From positions 62,001-126,000 of the forward strand of contig NZ_CP049259.1 of NCBI RefSeq assembly GCF_011047315.1: a stretch of 64,000 nt of DNA, read 5' to 3'. Shown here piece after piece: positions 17,870-27,428 of the stretch (positions are counted from its first letter, which is position 1; each line of letters starts with the position of its first letter). This stretch comes from Altererythrobacter sp. BO-6 (GTDB lineage Bacteria > Pseudomonadota > Alphaproteobacteria > Sphingomonadales > Sphingomonadaceae). The position numbers and the translations under genes were made by a program. A model generated the notes under the pieces. The model ran no database searches, was not told the DNA's origin, and saw nothing but the letters and a program-made list of their open reading frames with translations.

Positions 17870-18396
17870 ACCTCTTTCAACCGCGGCATCAGTTCCACGA
17901 AATTGCACGGCCGGTTGCGGCTGTCGAGCTGTTCGGCCAGAATCCCGTCCCAGCCATCTTTGACCGCGCCGTTCGAGCCGGGCAGGGCAAAGATATAGGT
18001 GCCCCGCGCCACCACCGCGCAGGCGCGGCTTTGCACGGTGCTGGTGCCGATGCTCTTGTAGCTGAGCCAGCGGAACAGCTCGCCGAAGCCGGGGATATCG
18101 CGCGCATCGTGTATCATCGCCAGCGCTTCGGGCGTCACGTCGCGCCCGGTCAGGCCGGTGCCGCCGGTCGAGACCACCGCATCGATTTGCGGATCGTCGA
18201 TCCAGTCGTTGAGCTTGCTCGCCAGCACGTTCGCGTCATCCTTGACGATCGCGCGGGCCGCCAGGCGATGCCCGGCATCGGTGACGCGCTGCGCCAGGAT
18301 ATCGCCCGAGGTATCGTTTTCCGCCGTGCGTGTGTCGGACACGGTCAGGACGGCGATATTGATCGGCTTGAATGTGCGTTCCGGATCGATCGCCAT
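17866..18396 (-). CDS. moaB: Molybdenum cofactor biosynthesis protein B
   Basis: MogA/MoaB-fold protein that adenylates molybdopterin before molybdate insertion. The 176-aa sequence has AVLTVSDTRT at the N-terminus, the MPT-binding STGGTGLTGRD loop and FALPGSNGAVKDGWD towards the end, where homologues bind the pterin. It lies 12 bp downstream of the lytic transglycosylase gene in the same direction, at the end of a three-gene run starting with the UDG-like gene. No other molybdenum cofactor genes are in the window. Confidence 0.93.
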   Translation of the reverse strand: MAIDPERTFKPINIAVLTVSDTRTAENDTSGDILAQRVTDAGHRLAARAIVKDDANVLASKLNDWIDDPQIDAVVSTGGTGLTGRDVTPEALAMIHDARDIPGFGELFRWLSYKSIGTSTVQSRACAVVARGTYIFALPGSNGAVKDGWDGILAEQLDSRNRPCNFVELMPRLKEV

Positions 18397-18408
18397 CGCC
18401 AGCCCCGG

Positions 18409-20178
18409 TCAGTTCCGGCCGGTCAGCCGCACCGCACTGGGGCCGCGGCTTTCGGGAAAGGCGGGCCACATGCCCTGCGCCAGCGCCTCGCGGCTGGCCG
18501 AAGGGGCTCCCGATTGCCGTTCATACATCCAGTAATTGCGCATCACGATGTTTACATATTCGCGCGTTTCCCAATAGGGGATACTCTCCATATAGAGCAG
18601 CGGATCGCCCAGGTCGCGGACTTCGCTGTTCCAGCGCGTCACCGGCGAAAGCCCGGCGTTATAGGCCGCCATGATCTTGGGCAGCAGGCCTTGCGTGGCG
18701 CCCGAATCCCGCAGCATCTCAAGGTTGCGCTGGCCGAACGCCAGATTGACCTCCGGATCGTTCAGATTGACGTAGCTGGCGTTCATTTCCAGCCGCGGGG
18801 CATGCTGGCGCACGGTGATCGGGGTGATCTGCATCAGCCCGCGCGCATCGGCAGGGCTGACGGCGTTGGTGCGGAAGTTCGATTCCTGCAGCGCATGGGC
18901 AAAGGCCAGCGCCGGGTCGACCTGCCAGCCGCTGGTGGGCATCCAGCGCGCCGTGGGATAGCGCAGCGCAGCGAGTGGCTGCGTTCCGCGCGGGGCGTTA
19001 TGCGCCATCCACAGCTGGGTCTGCGGCAGGCCCAGTTCGCGCGCGAGGCGGGAGAGGGCGGCATATTCGGACGGGCTGCCGATCTTTGCCTGGTGGCGCA
19101 ACACTTCGTCCGCCAAATCGCCGCGCCCGATCTCCAGTAGGCCGACGGCAACGCGCACATTGTTCCTGTCGCGCAGTTTGGTCCAATCGGATGGGGCAAA
19201 ATCCGCCCCTTCATGCGCATCGGGAATGGTCTGGCCGAGCTGTTCGAGCGAGAGCATGCCATAGAGCGTCTCATCCTCGCGCGCGGCGGCCTGCAGATGC
19301 TTCGTCGCTTCGGCGGGCTGGCGGCTGCGGGTCAGCGCGCGGGCGGCCCAGAAATGCGCCGCCGTGCGCAATTCGACATTGTTGGCAAGCTGGGCCGTGC
19401 GGGCAAAGCCTTGAGCCGCAGTGGCAAAATCGCCCAAGCGCCAGGCGGCAAGGCCCACCACCCATTCGCCCTCTGCCACCCATGGTCCGCTGCCGTCGGC
19501 CACGGTCTGGGCCATGCCAAGCGCCGCGGTGTCGCGGTTTTCGATGTAATAGCTCCAGGCCACGCGCTGGCGCCATTCGGCGCGCGCTTCCGGGCTGAGC
19601 AAGGCATCGATCCCGTCGAGCAGCAGCCGCGCACTGTCCGGATCGTCGTTCTTGATGTGCTCAAGGATGCCTGCACTGATATCCGCTGGCATGGTGCCAT
19701 CCTGCACGCTGCGCGGGCGCAAGCGCTTCGAAGCATAGGGCTGGCGGGCGAAAGGTTGCGCCTGCGGCAGGTCGGGCAGGAACTCCAGCCCGCGCTTCTG
19801 GCCAAGCCGGCCCAGCTGTTCGGCCTGCGGCAAGTCAGTGCCCATCGCGAACCACGCGGCGATCTGTTCGGCCGTCACGCGCGGGCTGTTGGCGTGGGTG
19901 TAATATTCGGCGATGGCGACCTGATGCAGCAGGCCGGGCTCGCGATCGCCGAGCAGACCGTCGACCTTGGCCCAGTCCTCGCGCGCGATCGCCGTGAAGA
20001 TGTCGCGGTAATACTGCTGGTCGCGTTCGCTCAGCACCTGCGGGACATTGACCGTGCCGGCGCGGGCGCGGAAATATTCGGCGGCACTGCTGGCGTTGGC
20101 ATAGGCGGCGGTAGCCGGGATACCCGCCACCCCGGCGAGCAATGCCATACCCAGGAATTTAAGCTGTTTGGCTTTCAT
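18409..20178 (-). CDS. Soluble lytic murein transglycosylase (Slt family)
   Basis: Periplasmic enzyme cleaving the MurNAc-GlcNAc bond of peptidoglycan with 1,6-anhydro ring formation. The 589-aa protein has a signal peptide (MKAKQLKFLGMALLAGVAG, cleaved near TAAYA), a long alpha-helical superhelix, and a C-terminal SLT domain. The catalytic Glu is in ALQESNF (about residue 430), followed by ARGLMQITP and AAYNAGLSPV. The ATG at 20178 makes a 4-bp ATGA overlap with the upstream UDG-like gene; a longer start at 20208 would add residues before the signal peptide and is less likely. Confidence 0.93.
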   Translation of the reverse strand: MKAKQLKFLGMALLAGVAGIPATAAYANASSAAEYFRARAGTVNVPQVLSERDQQYYRDIFTAIAREDWAKVDGLLGDREPGLLHQVAIAEYYTHANSPRVTAEQIAAWFAMGTDLPQAEQLGRLGQKRGLEFLPDLPQAQPFARQPYASKRLRPRSVQDGTMPADISAGILEHIKNDDPDSARLLLDGIDALLSPEARAEWRQRVAWSYYIENRDTAALGMAQTVADGSGPWVAEGEWVVGLAAWRLGDFATAAQGFARTAQLANNVELRTAAHFWAARALTRSRQPAEATKHLQAAAREDETLYGMLSLEQLGQTIPDAHEGADFAPSDWTKLRDRNNVRVAVGLLEIGRGDLADEVLRHQAKIGSPSEYAALSRLARELGLPQTQLWMAHNAPRGTQPLAALRYPTARWMPTSGWQVDPALAFAHALQESNFRTNAVSPADARGLMQITPITVRQHAPRLEMNASYVNLNDPEVNLAFGQRNLEMLRDSGATQGLLPKIMAAYNAGLSPVTRWNSEVRDLGDPLLYMESIPYWETREYVNIVMRNYWMYERQSGAPSASREALAQGMWPAFPESRGPSAVRLTGRN

Positions 20179-20942
20179 TGCGCGTTTGAGCCTGTCCATT
20201 CGAGCCATCGGTGCCAGAAGCGGGCCTTCAGCAGGGGCATCGCCATCATCGCGTCGAGCCCTTCTGATGCCATCAGCGGCACGCTGAAGCCTTCATGGTT
20301 AAAATTTTGTAAAGAGGCAGGCTCTTGCGCCGCATCGTGCCCCAAAAGCGGCAGGATGTTGGTGCCGAACGCCAGCAGGCGCTGCGGCGCGGCTAGCCGG
20401 ATATGGTGCTGTAATAGCTTGCTGAATCCCTGCGCCGCGAGTGCTGCCCCGTCGGCCATGGGCGTGTGCCGCGGCAAGGCGGAAGCGAGGTAGACCTGAT
20501 CTTCCGCGATCCCCATGGCGCTGAGGATGCGCGAAAGCAGCTGGCCCTGAGCTTGTGACAGCAGCCGCTCGGTGTCGCCTTGCTCCGGATCCATCACCAG
20601 CACCATCAGCCGCGCACCCGCCGGGCCCCGCGGCGGCACCCGCCCGCGCGGGCCGATCGCGTCGAGCGCCGGCTCGCTCAGCCACCATTCGTGGAAAGCA
20701 CTCAGATCGGCAGGCGGGTTTGGCCCCAGCAGGTCGATTTTTTGTGGAGGCGGGGCTTCAGCCGGCGAATGGACCGTTTTCGCCCCAGTTGTCGTCTGCG
20801 GCGCGGTCTCGGCCTGCACCGGCTCGGCCAGCCAGTCCGTAGCGTCATCCGCAAAATCGCAATCGACGCCCGCATCGCGCCACCACTCGATGGCTGCAGC
20901 AAAATCGCGCGCAGTCAGGGTGAGGGGATCGGCGTTACTCAC
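20175..20942 (-). CDS. Uracil-DNA-glycosylase-superfamily-like protein (degenerate)
   Basis: A 255-aa protein whose C-terminal two thirds follow the order of family 4/5 uracil-DNA glycosylases: a GEAPG-like position (VLVMDPEQGD), a GxAGQLL-like helix (AQGQLLSRIL), the VYLASALPRHTP strand and a C-terminal tract ending FWHRWLEW. The canonical Fe-S cysteines are missing (only one Cys in the protein) and the catalytic motifs are altered, so activity on uracil is doubtful. The N-terminal third is specific and acidic. GTG at 20942 is chosen as it gives MSNADPLTLTARDF. Translationally coupled to the transglycosylase gene. Confidence 0.62.
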   Translation of the reverse strand: MSNADPLTLTARDFAAAIEWWRDAGVDCDFADDATDWLAEPVQAETAPQTTTGAKTVHSPAEAPPPQKIDLLGPNPPADLSAFHEWWLSEPALDAIGPRGRVPPRGPAGARLMVLVMDPEQGDTERLLSQAQGQLLSRILSAMGIAEDQVYLASALPRHTPMADGAALAAQGFSKLLQHHIRLAAPQRLLAFGTNILPLLGHDAAQEPASLQNFNHEGFSVPLMASEGLDAMMAMPLLKARFWHRWLEWTGSNAQ

Positions 20943-21026
20943 AATTGCGGGTCTTGACCTTGCGCGGCCCAGCAATCAAGGCTCTGGGCACGTTTGGACA
21001 CCGAATTTTCGAAGGATCAGGACTTC

Positions 21027-22688
21027 ATGAGCGCCGAAGCTATTGAACGTGAATCGATGCCCTGTGATGTGGTTATCGTGGGGGGCGGGCCGGCCGGGCT
21101 CTCCGCCGCGATCCGGCTGAAACAGCTCAACGACAGCCTTGAGGTCGTGGTGCTGGAAAAGGGCTCCGAAATCGGTGCGCACATCCTCTCGGGCGCGGTG
21201 GTCGATCCCAAGGCGCTGAGCGAGCTGTTCCCGGACTGGCGCGAGATGAACTGCCCGATGGCGCAGACGCCGGTGACCGACAACTGGCACTGGGTGCTGT
21301 CAAAGGGCGGCAAGACCTCGCTGCCGCACCTGCTGATGCCGCCGTTGATGAGCAATGCGGGCTGCTATACCGGCTCGCTCGGCAATCTCTGCCGCTGGCT
21401 GGCCGAACAGGCCGAGGCGCTGGGCGTGATGGTGTTCCCGGGCTTCCCCGCAGCTGAAGTGATGTTCGATGAGAGCGGCGCGGTGACCGGCGTGATCACG
21501 CAGGACATGGGCGTTGCTGCCGACGGTTCGCACAAGCCCGATTTCCAGCCGGGCATGGAGATCCACGCCAAGTACACCCTCTTTGCCGAGGGGGCGCGCG
21601 GCAGCCTGACCAAGCAGCTGAAAGCGAAGTTCGACCTTGAGAAGGATTGCCAGCCGCAGGTTTATGGCCTGGGCATCAAGGAGCTGTGGGATATCGACCC
21701 GGAAAAGCACGTGCCGGGCCGCGTGATCCACACGCAGGGCTGGCCGCTTAGCGAAAGCGGCAGCTGGGGCGGGGGTTTCCTCTACCACCAGGCCAATGGC
21801 CAGGTCGCTTTGGGCTTCGTGACCGCGCTCGATTACGCCAATCCGTGGGTCTCGCCCTATCAGGAATTCCAGCGCTGGAAGCAGCATCCGGCGATCCGCG
21901 AATATCTCGAAGGCGGCAAGCGTGTGGCCTATGGCGCGCGCGCGATCAACGAAGGCGGGTGGCAGAGCGTGCCCAAGCTGGCCTTCCCCGGCGGCGCGCT
22001 GGTCGGCTGCGCGGCGGGCTTCGTCAACGTCCCGCGCATCAAGGGCAGCCACACCGCGATGAAGAGCGGGATGCTGGCCGCGGAAAGCATCGCCGCGGCA
22101 ATCGCCGCGGGCAGCGAGCATTCCGAGCTGTGTGATTACGACGCGGCGGTGCGTTCAAGCTGGATCGCGGACGAGCTCAAGCTGGTGCAGAACGCCCAGC
22201 CGGCGGTCGCCAAGTTCGGCGGCGATATCGGCACGGTGCTGGCGGGTGCGGACATGTGGATGCGCACGCTCAAGATCGGCCTGCCGATTTCGATGAAGCA
22301 CACGCCCGATTACACGCACACCGGGCGCGCGGACCTTTATCCCAAGATCGACTATCCCAAGCCCGATGGCACGATCAGCTTCGACCGGCTGACCAATGTT
22401 GCCTACAGCTACACCAACCATGCCGAAGACCAGCCGTGTCACCTGCAGCTGAAGGATCCGGAGCTGCAGAAGGAAAGCGAGCTGAAGATCTTCGGCGGAC
22501 CTTCGGCGCGCTATTGCCCGGCCGGGGTCTATGAATGGCTGGAGGACGAAGCCTCAGGCGAGATGAAGTTCCAGATCAACAGCCAGAACTGCGTCCACTG
22601 CAAGACCTGCGACATCAAGGACCCCAACCAGAACATCAACTGGGTGACGCCGGAAGGCGGCGGCGGCCCGAACTATCCGAATATGTGA
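21027..22688 (+). CDS. Electron transfer flavoprotein-ubiquinone oxidoreductase
   Basis: Membrane-associated enzyme that takes electrons from ETF (fatty-acid and amino-acid dehydrogenases) and reduces ubiquinone. The 553-aa protein has an N-terminal FAD-binding GGGPAGLSAAIRL and a C-terminal [4Fe-4S] domain with CPAGVYE, NCVHCKTCDIKDP and the conserved ending INWVTPEGGGGPNYPNM. The ATG at 21027 follows AGGATCAGGA; an earlier in-frame ATG at 20994 is possible but less supported. It is divergent from the UDG-like gene. The ETF subunit genes themselves are not in the window. Confidence 0.96.
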   Translation: MSAEAIERESMPCDVVIVGGGPAGLSAAIRLKQLNDSLEVVVLEKGSEIGAHILSGAVVDPKALSELFPDWREMNCPMAQTPVTDNWHWVLSKGGKTSLPHLLMPPLMSNAGCYTGSLGNLCRWLAEQAEALGVMVFPGFPAAEVMFDESGAVTGVITQDMGVAADGSHKPDFQPGMEIHAKYTLFAEGARGSLTKQLKAKFDLEKDCQPQVYGLGIKELWDIDPEKHVPGRVIHTQGWPLSESGSWGGGFLYHQANGQVALGFVTALDYANPWVSPYQEFQRWKQHPAIREYLEGGKRVAYGARAINEGGWQSVPKLAFPGGALVGCAAGFVNVPRIKGSHTAMKSGMLAAESIAAAIAAGSEHSELCDYDAAVRSSWIADELKLVQNAQPAVAKFGGDIGTVLAGADMWMRTLKIGLPISMKHTPDYTHTGRADLYPKIDYPKPDGTISFDRLTNVAYSYTNHAEDQPCHLQLKDPELQKESELKIFGGPSARYCPAGVYEWLEDEASGEMKFQINSQNCVHCKTCDIKDPNQNINWVTPEGGGGPNYPNM

Positions 22689-22691
22689 GGA

Positions 22692-22711
22692 TCCTCCCCG
22701 GCCCGGGGAGG
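22692..22711. repeat. GC-rich hairpin just upstream of ispE
   Basis: A near-perfect palindrome (CCTCCCCGG / CCGGGGAGG) lies 4 bp after the ETF-QO stop, followed by GGGGACCGCACGG and a second GGAGGGG tract that supplies the ispE ribosome-binding site. It looks like a short dispersed intergenic element or an attenuator, but only one copy was noticed here. Confidence 0.5.
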
Positions 22712-22745
22712 GGGACCGCACGGAGTGTGGTGGAGGGGCACAGTC

Positions 22746-23555
22746 TTGATCACCGAAACCGCCTACGCCAAGATCAACCTCGCGCTGCATGTCCGCAGGC
22801 GGCGCGATGACGGCTATCATGAGCTCGAAACGCTGTTCGCCTTTGTCGACAATGGCGATGTGCTGACCGCGCAGCCTGCCGAGGCAGACCGGTTCGAAGT
22901 CGTGGGCGAATTCGCCGAAGTGCTCGACAATCCCTTCGGCAATCTGGTTGCGCGGGCGCTCTCCGCATTGCCGCGCCCGCAAGGGCTCCATGTCACGCTG
23001 GAAAAGAACCTGCCGGTCGCGGCCGGGCTGGGTGGAGGTTCGGCCGATGCCGGCGCGTTGTTCCGCATCGTTGAGCAGGTGCACGGCCTGCCCGACAACT
23101 GGGAGGAACGCGCCGCGCGGCTCGGCGCCGATGTGCCCGCCTGCGTCCGCAGCGAAATGGCAATCGGGCGCGGCACCGGGACCGAGCTTGAGCCGGCCCA
23201 GAACGACATGGCTGGTATGGCGGTGCTGCTGGTGAATCCGCGCATCCCGCTGCCGACCGGACCCGTCTTCAAGGCATGGGATGGCGCGGACCGTGGCCCG
23301 CTACCCACTGGCAAAGCCAGCGACATCGCCCGCAATGGCCGCAACGATTTGCGCCAGCCCGCCATCGAAATCTGCCCGCAGATCGCCGATGTGCTGGAGC
23401 GTCTTGGCCAGACCGAGCCATGGATGGCGGAAATGTCCGGCTCCGGCGCGACCTGTTTTGCGCTTTATGAGAGCGCCGAGCACCGAGACCGCGCCGCGCG
23501 CGTACTGGCCGAGGTGGAACCGAACTGGTGGCAGATGGTAGGTTTATTGAGATGA
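22746..23555 (+). CDS. ispE: 4-diphosphocytidyl-2-C-methyl-D-erythritol kinase
   Basis: GHMP kinase of the MEP isoprenoid pathway, phosphorylating CDP-methylerythritol. The 269-aa protein starts ITETAYAKINLALHVRRRRDDGYHELE (split here as AKINLAL and DGYHELE motifs), has the ATP loop PVAAGLGGGSADAGA, and the C-terminal MSGSGATCFALYES. TTG at 22746 is chosen because GGAGG sits 9 nt upstream and homology begins at once; GTG at 22725 is the alternative. The stop overlaps the next gene by 4 bp (ATGA). Confidence 0.93.
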   Translation: MITETAYAKINLALHVRRRRDDGYHELETLFAFVDNGDVLTAQPAEADRFEVVGEFAEVLDNPFGNLVARALSALPRPQGLHVTLEKNLPVAAGLGGGSADAGALFRIVEQVHGLPDNWEERAARLGADVPACVRSEMAIGRGTGTELEPAQNDMAGMAVLLVNPRIPLPTGPVFKAWDGADRGPLPTGKASDIARNGRNDLRQPAIEICPQIADVLERLGQTEPWMAEMSGSGATCFALYESAEHRDRAARVLAEVEPNWWQMVGLLR

Positions 23556-24277
23556 CAATCAGTGACTTGCCCTATCGCCAGGTGGGCGAACCTAAACCTG
23601 GCGGGATCGTATCCGTCGTCGACCATGCCTCCAATTTCGTTCCGCTCGATATCGAACTCGGCATCGACGGCGAACTGCTAGAAGACCACATCGCCTTGGA
23701 CATCGGCGTGGCAGGGGTGGCCGGGCGCATGGCGCGCCGCCACGGCATCGCCGCGCATCTCGCCACTGTCAGCCGCCTTGTGATCGACCTACACCGCGAG
23801 GAACACCATCCCAAGCTCGTACCCACGGAAAGCGACGGTCACCTGATCCCGGGCAATATCGGCGCCGATGTGGAGGCGCGGCTGAACCGTTTCCACCGCC
23901 CCTACCATGCCGCGCTGGCTGCCTGGCTCAACGCGATCCGGCCCGAACTGATCCTTTCGATCCACAGCTTTACCCCTGGCCTGCGGACTTGCGACAAACC
24001 GCGCCCCTGGGAAGTCGCGCTGCTCTACAATGAGGATGACCGCGCGGCGCGCCATGCGATCCGCCTGTTCAGCGAACAGGGCCTGACGGTGGGCGATAAC
24101 GAGCCCTATTCGGGCAAGCAGCTCAATGCGACGATGAACCGCCATGCCGAGGCGCATGGGCGCCCCTATCTGGCGATCGAGATCCGGCAAGACCTGATCG
24201 CGACCCGCGCCGCCCAGTCGCGCTGGGCCGACATGCTGGCCGATGTGGCAAACAGGGTTGCGCTGGCGCTGCAGTAG
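23552..24277 (+). CDS. N-formylglutamate amidohydrolase family protein
   Basis: A 241-aa zinc amidohydrolase-like protein of the HutG/N-formylglutamate deformylase family. Family landmarks visible are VVDHASNFVP, SRLVIDLHRE, LILSIHSFTP and YLAIEIRQDLI. Relatives release formate from N-formylglutamate in histidine breakdown, but no hut genes are nearby, so the real substrate is uncertain. ATG at 23552 overlaps the ispE stop by 4 bp, implying coupled translation. Confidence 0.85.
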   Translation: MTISDLPYRQVGEPKPGGIVSVVDHASNFVPLDIELGIDGELLEDHIALDIGVAGVAGRMARRHGIAAHLATVSRLVIDLHREEHHPKLVPTESDGHLIPGNIGADVEARLNRFHRPYHAALAAWLNAIRPELILSIHSFTPGLRTCDKPRPWEVALLYNEDDRAARHAIRLFSEQGLTVGDNEPYSGKQLNATMNRHAEAHGRPYLAIEIRQDLIATRAAQSRWADMLADVANRVALALQ

Positions 24278-24319
24278 GGGCAGGGCCTGTTTCACAAACT
24301 AGGTGATTCAGGAAAGAAT

Positions 24320-26041
24320 ATGTCCACCCGCTTCGACAAGTCGAAACTGCCCAGCCGCTATGTCTCGGTCGGCCCCGAGCGCGCCCCGCACCGTTCCTAT
24401 TACTATGCCATGGGCCTGACCGAGGAAGAGATCGCGCGGCCTTTCGTGGGCGTGGTTTCGGCAGGGAATGACAGCGCGCCGTGCAACACCGCGCTCGACG
24501 CGCAGGCAAATATCTGCCGCGAAGGTGTGGAGCAGGGCGGGGGTATGCCGCGCCGCTTTAACACCATTACCGTGACGGACGGGATCGCGATGGGGCACCA
24601 GGGCATGAAAAGCTCGCTCATCAGCCGCGAGATCATCGCGGACTCGGTAGAGGTTTCAGTGCGCGGGCATTGCTACGATGCGCTGGTCGGCTTCGCCGGC
24701 TGCGACAAGAGCCTGCCGGGCATGATGATGGCGATGTTGCGGCTCAATGTGCCCTCGATCTTCGTCTATGGCGGTTCGATCCTGCCCGGCAGTTTCCACG
24801 GCAAGGATGTGACGGTGAAGGACGTGTTTGAGGCGGTGGGTCAGCACGCGGCCGGCAATTGCCCGCTGCAGGAACTGATCGCGCTGGAAAAGGTCGCCTG
24901 TCCCGGCCACGGTGCCTGCGGCGGCCAGTTTACCGCCAACACCATGGCCTGTGTCGGCGAAGCGATCGGGTTGTCATTGCCGAACAGTAATATGGCGCCC
25001 GCACCTTACAAATCGCGCGAGGAAGTTGCGATTGCCGCGGGCAAGCAGGTGATGGAACTGCTCGCACGGAACCTGCGCCCGCGCGACATCTGCACCCGCG
25101 CCGCTTTCGAGAATGCTGCGCGTGTCGTAGCCGCGACCGGCGGCTCGACCAATGCGGCGCTGCATTTGCCCGCCATGGCCAGCGAGTGCGGGATCGAATT
25201 CGACCTGTTCGACGTGGCCGAGATCTTCAAGTCCACGCCCTACATTGCCGATTTGCAGCCCGGTGGGCGCTATGTCGCCAAGGACATGCACGAGGCGGGC
25301 GGGGTCTACATGGTGATGAAGACTCTGCTCGATGGCGGATTCCTCGATCCCGAGCCGCTGACGGTTACCGGCAAGAGCATCGGTGAAAACCTCGAAGAGA
25401 TCACCTGGAACCCCGATCAAAAGGTGATTTACCCGGTTTCCAATCCGATCACGCCGACCGGCGGGGTTGTCGGCCTCAAGGGTTCGCTCGCCCCCGATGG
25501 CGCGATCGTGAAGGTTGCCGGCATGCACACGCTGCAGTTTTCCGGCCCGGCGCAGTGCTTTGACTGCGAGGAGGATGCGTTCAAGGCGGTCGAGGAGCGC
25601 CAGATCCGCGAAGGCAGCGTGATCGTGATCCGCTACGAAGGCCCCAAGGGCGGCCCCGGCATGCGCGAAATGCTCTCGACCACCGCCGCTCTCTATGGGC
25701 AGGGCATGGGCGAGAGCGTGGCGCTGATCACCGACGGGCGCTTTTCCGGCGCGACCCGCGGCTTCTGCATCGGCCATGTCGGGCCCGAGGCGGCCGAATG
25801 CGGCCCGATTGCCTTGGTCGAGGATGGTGACATCATCAGCATTGACGCCGAAGCGGGCACGATTGAGCTGGAAGTTGACGAGGCTGTGCTGGCCGAGCGG
25901 CGCAAGGCGTGGCAGCCGCGCACCAATGACTATCAGTCGGGCGCGCTGTGGCGCTATTCGCAGAATGTCGGCCCGGCGGTGAAGGGCGCGCTGACGCATC
26001 CGGGCGCAAAGGCCGAGAGGCATGTTTTCGCCGATATCTGA
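24320..26041 (+). CDS. ilvD: Dihydroxy-acid dehydratase
   Basis: Fe-S dehydratase of branched-chain amino acid synthesis, acting on 2,3-dihydroxy-isovalerate and its methyl homologue. The 573-aa protein shows the three cluster-ligand regions: [26 protein letters not shown] and [16 protein letters not shown], plus [15 protein letters not shown] near the C-terminus. Its length is that of the IlvD family (as against the related Edd). A GGAAAGA stretch lies just upstream of the ATG. The last 20 bp overlap the nnr gene. Confidence 0.96.
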   Translation: MSTRFDKSKLPSRYVSVGPERAPHRSYYYAMGLTEEEIARPFVGVVSAGNDSAPCNTALDAQANICREGVEQGGGMPRRFNTITVTDGIAMGHQGMKSSLISREIIADSVEVSVRGHCYDALVGFAGCDKSLPGMMMAMLRLNVPSIFVYGGSILPGSFHGKDVTVKDVFEAVGQHAAGNCPLQELIALEKVACPGHGACGGQFTANTMACVGEAIGLSLPNSNMAPAPYKSREEVAIAAGKQVMELLARNLRPRDICTRAAFENAARVVAATGGSTNAALHLPAMASECGIEFDLFDVAEIFKSTPYIADLQPGGRYVAKDMHEAGGVYMVMKTLLDGGFLDPEPLTVTGKSIGENLEEITWNPDQKVIYPVSNPITPTGGVVGLKGSLAPDGAIVKVAGMHTLQFSGPAQCFDCEEDAFKAVEERQIREGSVIVIRYEGPKGGPGMREMLSTTAALYGQGMGESVALITDGRFSGATRGFCIGHVGPEAAECGPIALVEDGDIISIDAEAGTIELEVDEAVLAERRKAWQPRTNDYQSGALWRYSQNVGPAVKGALTHPGAKAERHVFADI

Positions 26042-27428
26042 CCTGCAGGTCCTGACGGTGGCGCAGATGCGCGCCGCCGAACAGGCCCTGATCGATGCTG
26101 GCACCAGCGTCGACGCGCTGATGCAGTTTGCCGGGCGCGGTGCCGCCGAATGGGTCTGGCGGGTGGCGGCAGGACGTGAAGTCACGGTGCTGTGCGGGCC
26201 GGGCAACAATGGCGGCGACGGCTATGTGATTGCAGAGGTGCTGCGCGCGCGCGGCCTGCCGGTGCAGGTGGTCGCGCCGATTGCCCCCAAGACGGATGCG
26301 GCGAAGAATGCGCGGCGTGCGTACAAGGGCGTTTGCCTGAGCGCGGGCAAGGACGCCAGGGGCCAGGTCCTGGTCGATTGCCTGTTTGGTTCGGGCCTCA
26401 CCCGGCCGCTGAGTGCCGAACACGAATTGCTTTTACGCGATTTGGCCAAGCGCCATCCGCTCCGCATTGCGGTGGACTTGCCGTCGGGCGTCGAGACCGA
26501 CAGCGGCGCGCTGCTCAACGGAGGCCTGCCCGATTACCGGCTCACGATCGCGCTGGGCGCATGGAAGTTTGCGCATTACCGGCTGCCCGCGCGGGCGAAA
26601 ATGGGGGATCTCAAGCTCGTCCAGATTGGCGTAAAGTCGGTCACGAGCGCTGCACAATTGATTCAACCGCCGAAAATCGCGGTGCCTGCACTCGATGCGC
26701 ACAAATACAAGCGCGGATTGTGCGCCATTGTCGGCGGCGCGATGCCCGGCGCCGCGCTACTGGCGAGCCAGGCGGCGATGCGGGCCGGCGCGGGCTATGT
26801 AAAACTGCTGGCGCATAATTTGCCCTCAAGCATGCCAGCGGGTCTGGTGATCGATCAGGCCCCGCTGCACGATGCGCTCGAAGATCGCCGGATCGCTGCG
26901 CTGTTGATCGGGCCGGGGCTGGCGCGCGATCGCGAGGCGGAGGACCGGCTGCAAGCGGCGCTCACCTGTGCCAAGCCGAGCGTGCTTGATGCCGATGCGC
27001 TGGTTCTGCTCAAACCCGAGTGCCTGCAGGAATGCGTCCCATACCTCGTCACGCCGCATGATGGCGAGCTGGATGCGCTGTGCCGCGCTTTCGCCGTGGT
27101 TGCGCCGGACCGGCAATCGCGCGCGCTGGCGCTGGCCAAAGCGAGCGGGACGGTGGTTCTCGCCAAGGGACCGGACACTTTCGTCGCTGCGCCCGATGGA
27201 CGGCTCGCCATCGCACCGCCTGCACCCAGCTGGCTTTCAGTGGCGGGAACGGGCGACGTATTGGCCGGAATCGCGGCGAGCCGCATGGCTAACGGCAGCG
27301 ACGCTTTCGCCGCAGCCTGCGAAGCCGTGTGGCTGCATGGCGAGGCGGCGCGGCAATTGGGGCCGGCCTTTACGGCCGATGAGCTTGCGCTGGCCGTTTC
27401 CGGCGCTATCGCCGCCGCTTGTGAGTAA
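26022..27428 (+). CDS. nnr: Bifunctional NAD(P)H-hydrate epimerase/dehydratase
   Basis: Repairs hydrated NADH and NADPH. Residues about 1-205 are the YjeF_N epimerase domain ([35 protein letters not shown]). Residues about 215-468 are the ADP-dependent dehydratase domain, a ribokinase-like fold ([40 protein letters not shown]). Both halves look intact. The ATG overlaps the end of ilvD by 20 bp and the stop overlaps the next start by 8 bp, so three unrelated housekeeping genes are packed in one transcript. Confidence 0.95.
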   Translation: MFSPISDLQVLTVAQMRAAEQALIDAGTSVDALMQFAGRGAAEWVWRVAAGREVTVLCGPGNNGGDGYVIAEVLRARGLPVQVVAPIAPKTDAAKNARRAYKGVCLSAGKDARGQVLVDCLFGSGLTRPLSAEHELLLRDLAKRHPLRIAVDLPSGVETDSGALLNGGLPDYRLTIALGAWKFAHYRLPARAKMGDLKLVQIGVKSVTSAAQLIQPPKIAVPALDAHKYKRGLCAIVGGAMPGAALLASQAAMRAGAGYVKLLAHNLPSSMPAGLVIDQAPLHDALEDRRIAALLIGPGLARDREAEDRLQAALTCAKPSVLDADALVLLKPECLQECVPYLVTPHDGELDALCRAFAVVAPDRQSRALALAKASGTVVLAKGPDTFVAAPDGRLAIAPPAPSWLSVAGTGDVLAGIAASRMANGSDAFAAACEAVWLHGEAARQLGPAFTADELALAVSGAIAAACE

